Below, one piece after another: positions 8,535 through 19,200 of a stretch of DNA of 64,000 nucleotides (position 1 is its first letter; the number at the start of each line of letters is the position of its first letter). The DNA is taken from positions 1-64,000 of the forward strand of contig CAZXQG010000006.1 in the NCBI GenBank assembly GCA_964642725.1, read 5' to 3'. The notes below the pieces were generated by a model that saw only the letters and a program-made list of their open reading frames with translations, was not told the origin of the DNA and searched no databases. This DNA is from JAGVPT01 sp964642725 (GTDB taxonomy: Bacteria > Bacteroidota > Ignavibacteria > UBA10030 > UBA8401). Both the position numbers and the translations under genes were made by a program.

Positions 8535-11429
8535 CTACTTTCTATTGTCGAATATTTTTCGGATCGCTTTGCCGATTTCACTCACTGCATAAGGCTTCAT
8601 CAGCAATTGATTGACACCGATTGATGCCGCTCTCTCAGGATTAAGCTCATTACTGAATCCCGTGCAAAGGATGATCGGGATATTTCTTCTGATTTTTAGG
8701 GCCTCTTTTGCCAACTCAATTCCGGTCATCCCCGGCATTGTCTGGTCGGTGATGAGGATGTCGATATCGCTTCCTTTTTCTTTTAGGTAGTTCAGTGCTT
8801 CCAGGCTGTTACAAATGCCGACGACCGAATAACCAAGCGGCGTGAGCATCTCTTTGGCCATGTCAGCCAACATTTGTTCATCATCGACAAAAAGTATACG
8901 CTCGGTTCCGTACAGTTGGACCAGCGATTCCTGATTTCCTGCACCGGAAACAGACTCTTCGGCTACCGGCAAGTAGAGCTTGAATGATGTACCTTTTCCT
9001 TTCTCGCTCTCCACCTGGATATCTCCGCCAAGCGACTGAACTACTCCAAGAACAACGCTGAGTCCCATTCCGGTCCCCTCGCCTACGGCTTTTGTAGTAA
9101 AAAATGGTTCAAAAGCTTTTGACAAAGTTATTGTGTCCATGCCGCAGCCCGTGTCGGCAACTTCTATTACCGTGTATTCGCCCGGTGCGATTTCTCCGGC
9201 CTGACCGTGCACAGTTCGGTCAAGGCACTCAGCATAAAGCCGGATGGTCATCGTCCCTTTACGGTCCATTGCATGAACCGCATTGGTGGCAAGGTTAAGA
9301 AGCGCCTCATGGATTTTTGTAGGGTCGACAGTAACCGGCTTCGCATTTTTCTGTAAATCGGATTCAATGATTACGGACGAGGGAATCGAAGCTCTCAGTA
9401 AGTCCAGTACCTCTTTTATCACAGGCCGAATGGAAGTGATCGATTTCTGCGGGTTGGTTTTCCGGCTGAAGGTCAGAATCTGCTCGATCAAATGCTTCGC
9501 TCTGTCTGTCGCTATTAGGACTTTAAGCAGATTCCTTTCCAGTTTGGAATCTTTTTCCGTGTACTTCAGCGACATTTCAGTATATCCCATGATTCCGCCA
9601 AGCACGTTGTTGAAGTCGTGCGCAATTCCCCCCGCAAGTGTTCCAATGCTTTCCAGCTTCTGCGCTTGTAACAACCGGCGTTCTAGCTCAATCTTTTTTT
9701 CGTCTGCTTCCTTGCGTGTGGTAATGTCTCGGACAATTATTACTATTTCTTTTGGCCGTCCATCAGTGCCCCGAATGAACTCGCTGTTCACCTCTATATC
9801 AAGAGTGCTGCCGTCCATGCGTAGTCCGCGATATTCATTCGACCTCGCCGTAACTCCCTGAAGTTTAAGGGCAATATTGTCCATCGCGCGGTTCCGATCT
9901 TCGGGAACGATGAAATCGGTGATCGAAAGCCCGCGTGCCAGATCTTTCCGTTCAAAACCGAACATCGACAACGCTATCGGAGAAACCATAATGATGCGGC
10001 CCTTCAGGTCCGCGATCGTGATATTATCGGGGGAGGCATGAATGATTGAACGATACCGTTCCTCGCTTTCCCGCAACGCCTCTTCCGATCGCTTTCGTTC
10101 GGTAATATTGGAGAAGAGAACCAAAAGCTCTTTCCGGCCCTGGTGCATAAATGGGACAAATCGTGCGGAAAGCCAAACTTCCTTTCCGAATGTGGTAACG
10201 TGAAGAACCTCGACGTCTTTTGAGTCGCCGGAAGCGAGGGCAGCGTCTGCTGCTTCCAGCAAGCCAGATTGCTTCCATGAATCCAGCTCACGAAAATTCT
10301 GATTCCTCAGGCACTCCACCGTCGTGCCAATAATCGTCGATGCCGCGCGGTTCACAGAGATCGCTTGGCCGCTTTCTGTATACGTGATAATCCCGATCGT
10401 TGAGGCTTCAAATATTGTTTGGCTGTAGTGCAATGCATCGGCAATTTGTTGATCTGCACGCTTTCGCTCAGTGACATCGCGGAACGACCAGACACGGCCG
10501 CTAGTCTCTCCATTCATGACGATAGGAGCTGAATATCGCTCGAACGTCCTCCCATCTTTGAAGCGCAATATGTCTCTGTCTTCATCGGCCGAGTCGTACA
10601 GCAATCGCACTTTAGAAAGAAATGCCTCCGGCTCCACCAATTGGCTCAAGACATGATTCAGCAATGCATCATCGCCTTTAGAGTCAATAAGGGATTGTGG
10701 AATTTGCCATAATTCGGCAAACCGCTTGTTGGTTCTGAGGACTTTGCCCTTGGCATCAACCGCCAGTATGCCGTCGGCTGTAGATTCCAGAATAACATTC
10801 AGCTTGTTTTCACTTTCGTGCAAAGCGGCTTCAGCTCGCTTGCGTTCTGTAACGTCCTCTATCACCGAAATGAAGTACTTCGGCACGCCGCTCGGTTCGT
10901 TGACAATCGAGGCTGTGAGATTGACCCAAACGATCGACTTATCCTTGCGGAGATATCGTTTTTCCGATGAGGAGAACCGGTTCCCGTCTTCAATGAATGG
11001 CTGAAGTTGTAACAGAGATCCGTGGAGATCGTCCGGATGGATGAGGTCTTGAAATGACATCGTTACCAGTTCCTCGTGGGTGTAGCCGACAATCTCGCAC
11101 CACCGGTCGTTGAGATGGAGAAAAGTTCCTTTTGATGAAATATGGGCTATCCCCACGGCGGCGTGGTCGAATGTATTCCGGAACGCTTCTTCGGATTCGC
11201 GCAGCCCGGCAGTCAGATTTTTCAAAGGTCGAAAAGCAAAAAAATAAAGGAAAGGGAATGTCACAAGAATGAGGAGCGACGAATCGGCAATGGCTTTAAC
11301 CCAACCGACAGCATTGAGGAAATGAGGTAGCAGTTGATCAATGATCAACTCGCTTACAAAGATCGAACCGCTCAATATCATCATTAGCTTGATCGTTGAT
11401 CTTCCCGGGATTCTGAACCTCATTCTCAC
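8535..11429 (-). CDS. Hybrid histidine kinase with four PAS domains
   Basis: A 964-residue kinase. Two hydrophobic segments in residues about 15-68 anchor it in the inner membrane. Four PAS domains follow, closing at VTERKRAE, VTERKRAD, ITERKRSE and ITTRKEAD. The kinase core has GGIAHDFNN with His604, LLNLATNAVHAMD (N box), DTGCGMD and GTGMGLS. The C-terminal receiver has Asp895 in ITDQTMPGM and Lys in LMKPY. The start is GTG at 11429 with GAGAGG 4 nt upstream; an ATG at 11423 is an alternative with 10-nt spacing. Its H-box is of the same HDFNN subtype as both giant kinases in the window. The single-domain regulator at 8524 follows in the same transcript and may take phosphate from it. Confidence 0.95.
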   Translation of the reverse strand: MRMRFRIPGRSTIKLMMILSGSIFVSELIIDQLLPHFLNAVGWVKAIADSSLLILVTFPFLYFFAFRPLKNLTAGLRESEEAFRNTFDHAAVGIAHISSKGTFLHLNDRWCEIVGYTHEELVTMSFQDLIHPDDLHGSLLQLQPFIEDGNRFSSSEKRYLRKDKSIVWVNLTASIVNEPSGVPKYFISVIEDVTERKRAEAALHESENKLNVILESTADGILAVDAKGKVLRTNKRFAELWQIPQSLIDSKGDDALLNHVLSQLVEPEAFLSKVRLLYDSADEDRDILRFKDGRTFERYSAPIVMNGETSGRVWSFRDVTERKRADQQIADALHYSQTIFEASTIGIITYTESGQAISVNRAASTIIGTTVECLRNQNFRELDSWKQSGLLEAADAALASGDSKDVEVLHVTTFGKEVWLSARFVPFMHQGRKELLVLFSNITERKRSEEALRESEERYRSIIHASPDNITIADLKGRIIMVSPIALSMFGFERKDLARGLSITDFIVPEDRNRAMDNIALKLQGVTARSNEYRGLRMDGSTLDIEVNSEFIRGTDGRPKEIVIIVRDITTRKEADEKKIELERRLLQAQKLESIGTLAGGIAHDFNNVLGGIMGYTEMSLKYTEKDSKLERNLLKVLIATDRAKHLIEQILTFSRKTNPQKSITSIRPVIKEVLDLLRASIPSSVIIESDLQKNAKPVTVDPTKIHEALLNLATNAVHAMDRKGTMTIRLYAECLDRTVHGQAGEIAPGEYTVIEVADTGCGMDTITLSKAFEPFFTTKAVGEGTGMGLSVVLGVVQSLGGDIQVESEKGKGTSFKLYLPVAEESVSGAGNQESLVQLYGTERILFVDDEQMLADMAKEMLTPLGYSVVGICNSLEALNYLKEKGSDIDILITDQTMPGMTGIELAKEALKIRRNIPIILCTGFSNELNPERAASIGVNQLLMKPYAVSEIGKAIRKIFDNRK

Positions 11430-11629
11430 CGCGCCTCTCTTGAAATATGATGAAGGTTTGTCTTCATTCTTTAGTCCGGAAAATCTGCCTTTGAGATTAA
11501 GCGCCCCGGATGAGAGGGGAGTACATTTGAGTGCTTGGGGTGAAAAAGGGAAATAAAAGAACGTGCCGGCGTCAACTTCCTCGTTCTATTTTTTTTCCGC
11601 CTCATCGTCACACCGGCAGTTCGTTTGCA

Positions 11630-12208
11630 CTACGAGATCTTCTCTTTGTTTCGTAATTTTGCAATCGATGGTTTTACGTGACTATTATAGCAGTCCGGAC
11701 AAATCCCATGAGAGAATGCCGTGTCGGTTTTTTGTTTTATATGTTTTTCGATCGAGACCCATGTTTCGTCATCTTCCCTGATCTTTCGGCAGTAGGAGCA
11801 GATCGGCAAAATTGAATGGAGCTGCCTGATTTCATGCTGCATTCCCAAAATACGCTCTGCAACCCGCAGGCGGGCCGCAAGTTGCTCTGAATCAAAAGGC
11901 TTTGTTATGACGTCGTCCGCTCCGGCATTCATCGCTTCAAGATAACTTCCTTTCCCCCGGAGAACCGTCAGAAATATGATGAACGTATAGCTATCCCTGT
12001 TCTCCCCCCGAATCATTCGACTCAGCTCCAGGCCGTTTACATGCGGCATCATCCAGTCTGTAATGACAATTCTTGGATTTTTCGCCTGGTAAAGATTCCA
12101 TCCCTCCTTACCATCGGCCGCAACGAAAACTTCATGGTTAAGATTTTGCAGCTGCTCGGTCAAGAGCATTTGAGAAACGATTTCATCGTCGACGACAAGA
12201 ATTTTCAT
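11630..12208 (-). CDS. Response regulator with C-terminal four-cysteine tail
   Basis: A 192-residue protein. Residues 1-122 are a receiver with DDE at 7-9, phospho-acceptor Asp51 in ITDWMMPHVNG, and Lys in ITKPF. A short helix leads to a tail with PICSYCRKIR (Cys137, Cys140) and HGICPDC (Cys170, Cys173), so the pattern is C-x2-C-x29-C-x2-C. The spacing fits a zinc-ribbon-like metal site, and exactly the same tail with identical spacing ends the propeller sensor at 25553-28111. The role of this module is not known to me. The ATG overlaps the stop of the upstream kinase in ATGA, so the two are translationally coupled, and the HPt of that kinase is the natural phosphodonor. Confidence 0.93.
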   Translation of the reverse strand: MKILVVDDEIVSQMLLTEQLQNLNHEVFVAADGKEGWNLYQAKNPRIVITDWMMPHVNGLELSRMIRGENRDSYTFIIFLTVLRGKGSYLEAMNAGADDVITKPFDSEQLAARLRVAERILGMQHEIRQLHSILPICSYCRKIREDDETWVSIEKHIKQKTDTAFSHGICPDCYNSHVKPSIAKLRNKEKIS

Positions 12209-14457
12209 TGCAGTTCTCCCTCTGGGACAAATGTTTCAAGCTGCGCGATAGCTTGTTTGAACGATTCTTCAACGGCATCGATCAGGCTGTCAGTTCCTTC
12301 GACGGACTCCTTCATTGCAATAAGTTCTATTTGCTCGCACACCTTTGCGACGAAAATTGCCCCGACTTGGGCGCTGCTTCCTCGCAATGCATGTGCAGCC
12401 TTTCGGACTTTCATGGCATCGCCGCGTTTGGCCCCTTCGCGCATTGTCGCGATTTTCTGAGGGACATCATTGCGAAAATGCTGAACGATTCGACCCAAAA
12501 GGCTTGGGCGTAAATGAGACTTGATGCTGATAATGTCATCAACACGTTCTTTGTCGATGACGTGCTCCCGTGTCGTCGATAGCGGGATCGATGGTCGCTT
12601 ATCGTCCGGGAGATTCTCTCGATAACCGTGCAGGCGGGTAGTCCACTTGCGGATGACTTCACGAAGATCCGCGTGTTTGAAAGGCTTCGCGATGTAATCG
12701 TCCATTCCGGCTTGGATGCACTTTTCCCTATCGCCTTTGAAAGCATTTGCAGTCATCGCGATAATTATTGTCTGTCTTTCCAAGCCTTCGCTTTCACGGA
12801 TTTGACGTGTGGCTTCATATCCATCCATCACCGGCATCTGACAATCCATGAAAATAATATCGAACGGTGACCGCTTGTTTTCCTGTACGGCCATAAATCC
12901 ATCCGAGACAACGTGCACCCGAAATCCGAATTTGGTAAGCATCCCTTTCGATACTTCTTGATTAATTTGATTATCCTCGGCGATGAGAACGCGGATTTCG
13001 ATGTTTGAAGATTCTTTTGTTTCCCGGGAAAGATCGAGCGGTACAAGTCCCGCCGCCGCGGGTCCACTTTGGGAATCTTCTTTTTTGTTTGCAGACGGGG
13101 GATTGGATGTATGGCTCTGAGGTTTACTCCGGAGCGGAAAAGTAAACCAGAAGGTGCTTCCTTGGCCCATGGAACTTTGCACTCCTATCATTCCTCCCAT
13201 TAATTCGGCGAGCTGTTTGGAGATCGCCAGTCCGAGTCCTGTGCCTCCGTACTTTCGGGTTGTCGACCCGTCTCCTTGCGTGAAGCTTTGGAACAAGTGC
13301 GGCAACACGTCTTCGCCGATGCCGATACCGGTATCCGTTACGGATATTTTAATCTCCGGCTCCGGGCCGTACTCTTCAAGGGCAGCCCGTATTGTGATGC
13401 TGCCACGCTCGGTGAATTTAATTGCATTGCCGACAAGGTTCATAACTATTTGCCGGATTCGTAACGGATCGCCGCAATAATTTGACACAGTGTCCAGGGC
13501 ATAGTCGCATTTTATTTTCAGCCCTTTCGCGTTCGCTTTACCCTCAAGAATGGTGACAACCTCGCGAATGACCTGTTCGAGGTCAAATGGAATTTGTTCG
13601 ATCAAGAGCTTTCCGGCTTCGATTTTCGAAAAGTCAAGAATATCGTTGATGATCGCGAGAAGCGTGTCGCTCGCAGTGCGGACGATCGTCGCAAACCGGC
13701 GTTCTTCGTCCCCGAGCTCGGACTCCAAAAGGAGTTCCGTCATTCCTATAATGCCGTTTAAAGGTGTTCTCAACTCGTGGCTCATGTTGGCGACGAACTC
13801 TGATTTCAAACGAGAAGCGCGGAGAGCAACTTCCTTCGCGGCTATCAGTTCCTTGGTGCGCTCTTCGACTTTGTTCTCGAGGATTCTGTTATTGTCGCTG
13901 ATCCGGCGGTAGAGTTCGAGCTGCTCAAGGCCGACAGCGGTTTTGAAAAGGACTATCGACATCAAGTTAAGCGCCACTTTATTCGGAATAGATTCAGCGC
14001 TGTTCGCTGTCCCCACAAACATGCCGATAACATTCCTGCGCGTCTGAAGGCCGTGCAATACAAAGACGCTCATGTCATTCCGGGAGGGGATTGTAATCGG
14101 CCTGTTCTGGTGCAGAGCCCATCCGAAAAGTCCATCATCGATGAGTTGTTCGACTTCCTTTTTAATGTGTTCCCGTTCTGCAGGCGGATCGATATCTTCG
14201 AGCACAAACTCATTGCTATTTTCGTCGGGGGTAAAGAACGCCGTTGTTTCAACTCCGACAAGGCGGCGGAGGTGTGCCCGCGCCGTGCTGTAGATAAAGC
14301 TTTTATCCCAGCTCGCATTAGCGATTGACCGTTCATCGTCAATGGTTGAAACTGCCTCGAATGATTCGAGCATCCATTGATTGGTTTCTTCAAGAAAGCG
14401 AACACGCTCCATCAACGCTTCAACGGTCGGTCCTGTAGTGATGTTCTCTTCTATCAT
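12205..14457 (-). CDS. GAF-hybrid histidine kinase with receiver and HPt domain
   Basis: A 750-residue cytoplasmic phosphorelay kinase. A short coil (about 10-35) leads to a GAF-like sensor (about 45-195). Next comes a coil and the classic kinase core FVANMSHELRTPLNG with His227, an N box NLVGNAIKFTE, DTGIGIG and GTGLGLAISKQL. The receiver (about 490-610) has Asp538 in FMDCQMPVMDG and Lys in IAKPF. The C-terminal HPt domain has AAHALRGSSAQVGA with His689. All four phosphorelay sites are thus on one chain, the layout of BarA/ArcB-type kinases. It overlaps by 4 nt both the HDOD gene upstream and the regulator gene downstream, so the expected route is His227 to Asp538 to His689 to Asp51 of the regulator at 12208. 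No membrane segment was seen. Confidence 0.96.
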   Translation of the reverse strand: MIEENITTGPTVEALMERVRFLEETNQWMLESFEAVSTIDDERSIANASWDKSFIYSTARAHLRRLVGVETTAFFTPDENSNEFVLEDIDPPAEREHIKKEVEQLIDDGLFGWALHQNRPITIPSRNDMSVFVLHGLQTRRNVIGMFVGTANSAESIPNKVALNLMSIVLFKTAVGLEQLELYRRISDNNRILENKVEERTKELIAAKEVALRASRLKSEFVANMSHELRTPLNGIIGMTELLLESELGDEERRFATIVRTASDTLLAIINDILDFSKIEAGKLLIEQIPFDLEQVIREVVTILEGKANAKGLKIKCDYALDTVSNYCGDPLRIRQIVMNLVGNAIKFTERGSITIRAALEEYGPEPEIKISVTDTGIGIGEDVLPHLFQSFTQGDGSTTRKYGGTGLGLAISKQLAELMGGMIGVQSSMGQGSTFWFTFPLRSKPQSHTSNPPSANKKEDSQSGPAAAGLVPLDLSRETKESSNIEIRVLIAEDNQINQEVSKGMLTKFGFRVHVVSDGFMAVQENKRSPFDIIFMDCQMPVMDGYEATRQIRESEGLERQTIIIAMTANAFKGDREKCIQAGMDDYIAKPFKHADLREVIRKWTTRLHGYRENLPDDKRPSIPLSTTREHVIDKERVDDIISIKSHLRPSLLGRIVQHFRNDVPQKIATMREGAKRGDAMKVRKAAHALRGSSAQVGAIFVAKVCEQIELIAMKESVEGTDSLIDAVEESFKQAIAQLETFVPEGELQ

Positions 14458-15308
14458 GATTCACTCGAATGAAACATCTTCAAAACACCCTCGAGCTGCC
14501 GATCGATAAGATCGACAATCTGAGGAAGGAATCCCGGATTCAACCCCAGGAGGTTCCATGCATTTTCATCGAAGGGGGGCACCGTGAGTTCTCCGCTGCT
14601 GCCGCATTGCATCGCATGAGCAATCACGTCTGCGATGTGAACGACGCTTGCTTCAACCCGATAGTGATTCGCGTTCTGGGGTGTGTGGTGGTATCGGACA
14701 ATCTCCTCGAGGCTGCCGGGAAGGCGCCATGCTTCGATCAACGTACCGCCGACTGCGGCATGGTCAAAACCGATGATCTGCTGTTCTACGGTGAACATTG
14801 GTGCCGGGTGGTTCAAGACATGAGAAAACGCTTCGTCCATCATCTCTGGGATTTTGTCGTACATGATCAACCGCCCAACATCGTGCAGGATGCCGGCAAC
14901 AAAAAATCGTTCGACGTTAGATTCCCGGTTAAGCCCTGCAATGACTCTGGCACCCAGGCCGCAGGCAACGCCGTGTTTCCAGAAGGACTCCATCGAGACA
15001 AATCGTTCGGGGATGCTTTTGAAAATTTTCACGATGGAAGTCGCAAGGGTAAGGTCGTGCAGCTGTTGTGTCCCGACAACCATGACCGCACGGGAGATGG
15101 TGTCGATCTTCCGCGGGAAGCCGAAATACGGGCTGTTGACGATGCGCAAGAGCCTTGCCGAAAGGCCTGCATCCTGCATAATGATGGAAGTTATTTGGTC
15201 GACGGTGGCGCGCTGGCTGAAGATTGCTTCGTTCAGGCGTTCATGGACAACCGATATGGAAGAGAGGTTTTCGGTCCCGTCCAAAAGCTCACGAGGGCTG
15301 CTGAACAT
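14454..15308 (-). CDS. HDOD domain signalling protein
   Basis: A 284-residue protein matching the HDOD family (HD-related output domain). Diagnostic features are the N-terminal helix layout with QDAGLSARLLRIVNSPYFGF (the first part, residues about 44-63), TISRAVMVVG near 70, and AGILHDVGRLI near 140 with the HD pair retained. HDOD proteins act as non-catalytic or poorly characterised partners in c-di-GMP, chemotaxis-like and phosphorelay signalling. The gene lies between a small protein (2-nt gap) and the hybrid kinase (4-nt overlap), so it is probably an output or adaptor of this pathway. A long reading frame on the other strand (14469-15314) is an antisense shadow. Confidence 0.93.
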   Translation of the reverse strand: MFSSPRELLDGTENLSSISVVHERLNEAIFSQRATVDQITSIIMQDAGLSARLLRIVNSPYFGFPRKIDTISRAVMVVGTQQLHDLTLATSIVKIFKSIPERFVSMESFWKHGVACGLGARVIAGLNRESNVERFFVAGILHDVGRLIMYDKIPEMMDEAFSHVLNHPAPMFTVEQQIIGFDHAAVGGTLIEAWRLPGSLEEIVRYHHTPQNANHYRVEASVVHIADVIAHAMQCGSSGELTVPPFDENAWNLLGLNPGFLPQIVDLIDRQLEGVLKMFHSSES

Positions 15309-15310
15309 AC

Positions 15311-15652
15311 TTAGCCTCTTTCCAATCTTGATTTAATAATCCGATTTGTCGCAAAGCGCATCAACTCCTTTACAAACACGTTGCTGTGTTGTACATGCTG
15401 AAAGAGCGAATCAACTTCGCGTTTGGCTTCCTCCTCAAAGCTGGGATCAACGAGCCGCTCCGGAGATGCGCGATGTTCAACCGCGCTCACATCGTCAACA
15501 CTGACTTCGAGCACCCCCCACATCTTTAAGATCTTGATGCCTTTTGGAGTTATGACGGTACCCTTTTGCATTAAAACTGTTCCGTGAAAATCGCAGACAG
15601 GGTCGTCCACAATCATCCCTTCGTTGAGTTGATCGACTCCAATTCTACCCAT
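15311..15652 (-). CDS. Small protein related to the N-terminal region of HD-GYP/HDOD signalling proteins
   Basis: A 113-residue soluble protein starting with GRIGVDQLNEGMIVDDPVCD. This opening, followed by a GTVLMQKGTVIT segment and IKILKMWGVLEVSV, resembles the small domain that precedes HD-GYP domains, where it is usually part of a longer phosphodiesterase. Here it stands alone and the HDOD gene begins 2 nt after its stop, suggesting a split version of a two-domain protein. It is the first gene of the four-gene operon that ends with the four-cysteine regulator. The family assignment is by pattern and moderate; the operon placement is certain. Confidence 0.75.
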   Translation of the reverse strand: MGRIGVDQLNEGMIVDDPVCDFHGTVLMQKGTVITPKGIKILKMWGVLEVSVDDVSAVEHRASPERLVDPSFEEEAKREVDSLFQHVQHSNVFVKELMRFATNRIIKSRLERG

Positions 15653-16239
15653 GTGCGCCTCGAATATTTTTGGTTTTGGATTTGTGACAACAGATGGTTC
15701 GCTTTATTTTTTACGGACCTCTTTCAACCGGCTGCGGTCATGCTTTTGTTGCGTTGCGTGCTGTTGCCAATCTCCTCATGCTTGACTTCAGGCGACATAA
15801 ATCTTCAGGGACGGAGGTGCAGAGAGGTTTTCATTCCCCGACAGAGCCTATCGGTCGCGACGAAATACGGAAATCGCAGATATTTAGTTTGTGAATTCCG
15901 CCTTGCACGATGAATACCTCATTGATATTATCATCCGTTTACGATGAGGAATCATCATCCGAGGCTATAAGAGCAACAGATGTGCCAGAACGAGTATGAG
16001 GAGGGGGGGGGAAAACCGCAAAAATATGCGGGATTGTAGCAAGCAAAAGGGCCGATGGAAGATCACTGTATGTAATGCCGTGCAGCCTGTCCACTTTCAG
16101 CCAACTGTCCGACAAAAAGGGATAAGAAAGAGCTGAGTATATCCTGGTTTATTTGCACACTTCTATAAATGTACTAAGTGAAAGCGAAACAACCGCTTAT
16201 GCAGTGCCTTCACTCGATCCTCCCCGGCGAATTGTCGCA
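15653..16239. other. Intergenic region upstream of the HDOD-kinase operon
   Basis: About 590 nt lie between the operon start (15652) and the stop of the second giant kinase (16240), both transcribed leftward. It should hold the operon promoter and the kinase terminator. A run of nine G residues occurs near 16006. Short plus-strand frames at 15584-15913 have no recognisable content. I see no gene here. Confidence 0.5.
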
Positions 16240-19200
16240 CTAAACAATGGCCGACACGCGAGCCAATAGTTCAGCGGGCTTGTATGGCTTTTGAATGAAA
16301 GCCTGGGGGCGGGTATCCCCGAAAGCCAATTTCATCTCTTCTTCAGAGTAACCGGAACAGAGCAGAACTCTGACGTCTTTGTTTATCTTCACCAGCTCTT
16401 CAAAGGCCGCCTTCCCATCCATGCCTGGCATCGAGTAGTCGAGGACGACCATGGCAACGCTGTGCTGAAGCTCGCGATAGAGCCCGATCCCTTTGATCGG
16501 ATCGGAGGCTTTGATCACCTTGAACTTCGCGTCCGAGAAAATATCCGTCAACAACTCAAGAATGGATGGCTCGTCGTCGATAACAAGAACAGTCTTTCCA
16601 TTTCCGTTGATCATCGGCGTTTCTTTCATCTCTCGCACACCGGGCATCGTTGTAACATCCACCAGCGGAAGAACTATTTCGAATTCCGTTCCTTTTCCTT
16701 CTTCACTTGTGATGCTGATACCCCCTTTGTGCCCCCGGATAATTCCGAGAACGGCCGCAAGGCCAAGCCCTCGTCCGGTGAATTTGGTTGTGAAAAATGG
16801 GTCAAAGATGCGGGCCGCAACTTCCGGCTTCATCCCGTGTCCCGTGTCGCTCACTTGTAACAAGGCGTACTTGCCCGGCGGGACAGGAGTGTTGGTAAAC
16901 TTCCGGTATTCTGCTTCATTCTCTGCGAGTTCAATCCGGCTTGTGTGAATTGTTATATAACCTGGATTTGGACCCATCGCCTCGCCGGCATTGATGATGA
17001 GGTTCATAATCACTTGTTGGATCTGGCCGATGTCTCCATGGACGCAGAGAATTGAAGAATCAAGTTCATACCGCAGCTGAGTGGTCTTTGGAACGGAGAC
17101 TTCCAGCAGTTGCGCATTTTCTTCCACCAATCTGTTGAGGTCGAAGTCCTCTGTCACGAACTTTCCTTTGCCTGAGTACGCAAGCAACTGTCGTGTCAGA
17201 TCGGCTGCTTTGTCGGCCGCCTGGATCGATTTTTCGATGTGATTTTTTGCAGGGCTTTCTTTCGGGAGTTTTCCAATCGCAAGCGTCGATTGTCCTAACA
17301 TGGCGTTTAGGAGATTGTTGAAATCGTGTGCGATGCCTCCTGCCAGGGTTCCTATACTTTCCAGTTTCTGTGCATGGCGCAGAGCATCTTCAGCTTCTTG
17401 TCTTGCCCGTTCTGCAAGCTTGCGTTCCGTGATATCGCGGGATACTCCGATTATTTCAACATTTCCGTTTTTGTTTTTCAAACCTGTTGCCGTAACATCA
17501 GTCCAAACGGTCGTCCCGTCTTTCCTCGGTTGTTCGAATTCATCCTGATAACGCCCTGAATTTGGTTCTCCTGATAAAAACGCTTTGATTCTGTCGGGAA
17601 GAATTTTATTGAGATGCGCCAGGGAGTTTGGCGTTAACACTTCTTCCAGCGATTGATTCATAACCTCTTCGACGGTAAAGCCCCGAAGTTTTTCCACCGA
17701 TGGGCTTACGTACGTGAACCGCATAGTTTCAAGATCCATAACCCAAAGCACATCCACCATATTTTCTGCGAGAAGACGATAGTGCCGTTCGCTCCGCCGC
17801 AGTTCCTCTTCCATCCGTTTGCGTTCCGTGATATCCTCTTTCACCGCTACGAGATTCGTAATGCTATTGTTTGAATCCTTGACGGGGGAAATGGAGGCAC
17901 TCTCCCAAAACAGTTCGCCGTTCTTCTTTTTGTTGTGGAATTCGCCTTGCCAGTCGGTGCCTGACATAATTGTTTTCCACATTGTTTTATATTCCTGTTG
18001 CGGAGTTTCGCCCGACTTCAAAATGCGAGGGTTTTTCCCTTGGACTTCTTCCAATGTATATCCGGTAATTTGCGTGAATTTGGGATTGACATACTCGATG
18101 TTGCCTTTTGTGTCCGTGATGACGATGGACGCGGGACTTTGTTCAACCGCGAGAGAGAGTTTACGCAGCTGCTCTTCCGCCCGCTTGCGGTCGCCGATAT
18201 CAAGCAAGGCGGTGACACGAATTTTTTTTCCTTTCCATATCATCATGCGAGCGCGTGATTCCACGGGGAATATGGAGCCGTTTTTTCGTTGAACGAAGTG
18301 TTCATACGGTCCTTCATACCTCTCATTAATATGTCCCAGCACAATCCCTCGAGAGTCCGGTGCAACGAAATCGGAGACCGGCCTTCCAATCATTTCTTCC
18401 AGTTTGTAGCCTAACATCGCGGCGAGCCGCTCATTTCCATCGACGAAAATTTCCTTCTCCGTAAACGCAATACCTTCCACGGCCGCCTCGGCGAGTTGCC
18501 GAAAACGTTCTTCGCTCTCGCGCAATGTTTCCTCAGCCTCCTTGCGCTCGGTGATGTCCCGTCCGATACCAAGCAAACCGATAATGCGGCCTTCACTATC
18601 CCGCAAGGGCAGCTTGGATGTGAGAAGCCATCGCTTCTGGCCTTTCTCATTGAATATATATTCTTCTCTATCAAGCAACGGCTGGCCGGTCCGAAGGACT
18701 AATTGGTCGTCGGCAAGGAACTCTTCAGCCAGTTCTTTCGGGTAAAACTTGAAGTCATCCTTCCCTAATATTTCGGCCTCTGATTGCACTCCCAAGTTTC
18801 GCACCTCGGCAAGGTTTGCCAGCGTTTTGCGGCATAGTATGTCTTTGGAATAAATTGAATCAGGAATATTATCGACGAGAGTGCGAAGCAGTAAGCGTTC
18901 AAATCGTAATGCTTCTTCTGCCCGTTTGCGCTCGGTGATATCGCGAATGACCGCAACGGAATAGATCTCCCCGTTGTACTCGTACGTGGAGATATTAAAC
19001 TCCGCATCGAATTCGGTGCCGTCAACCTTCATGCCGCGGGATTCATAGAATTTAGGAACCGGCTCTCCGGCAGCTCTCCGCTGCACATTGAGTGTCATCT
19101 GCTGACGATGGCTTGGTGCAATGCTGTCAATTATAGATGTGCCTGTAAATTTGCTATTGTTTTCAAAGCCAAATAGTTTGAGATACGAAGGATTAGCATA

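Noticed and set aside
14469..15314. 281-codon plus-strand open frame opposite the HDOD gene
   Set aside because: The minus strand encodes a clear HDOD protein in a tight operon; the plus-strand frame has no motif and no ribosome binding site.
16291..16860. 189-codon plus-strand frame opposite the giant kinase
   Set aside because: Antisense of the receiver and ATPase region, which are unmistakable on the minus strand.
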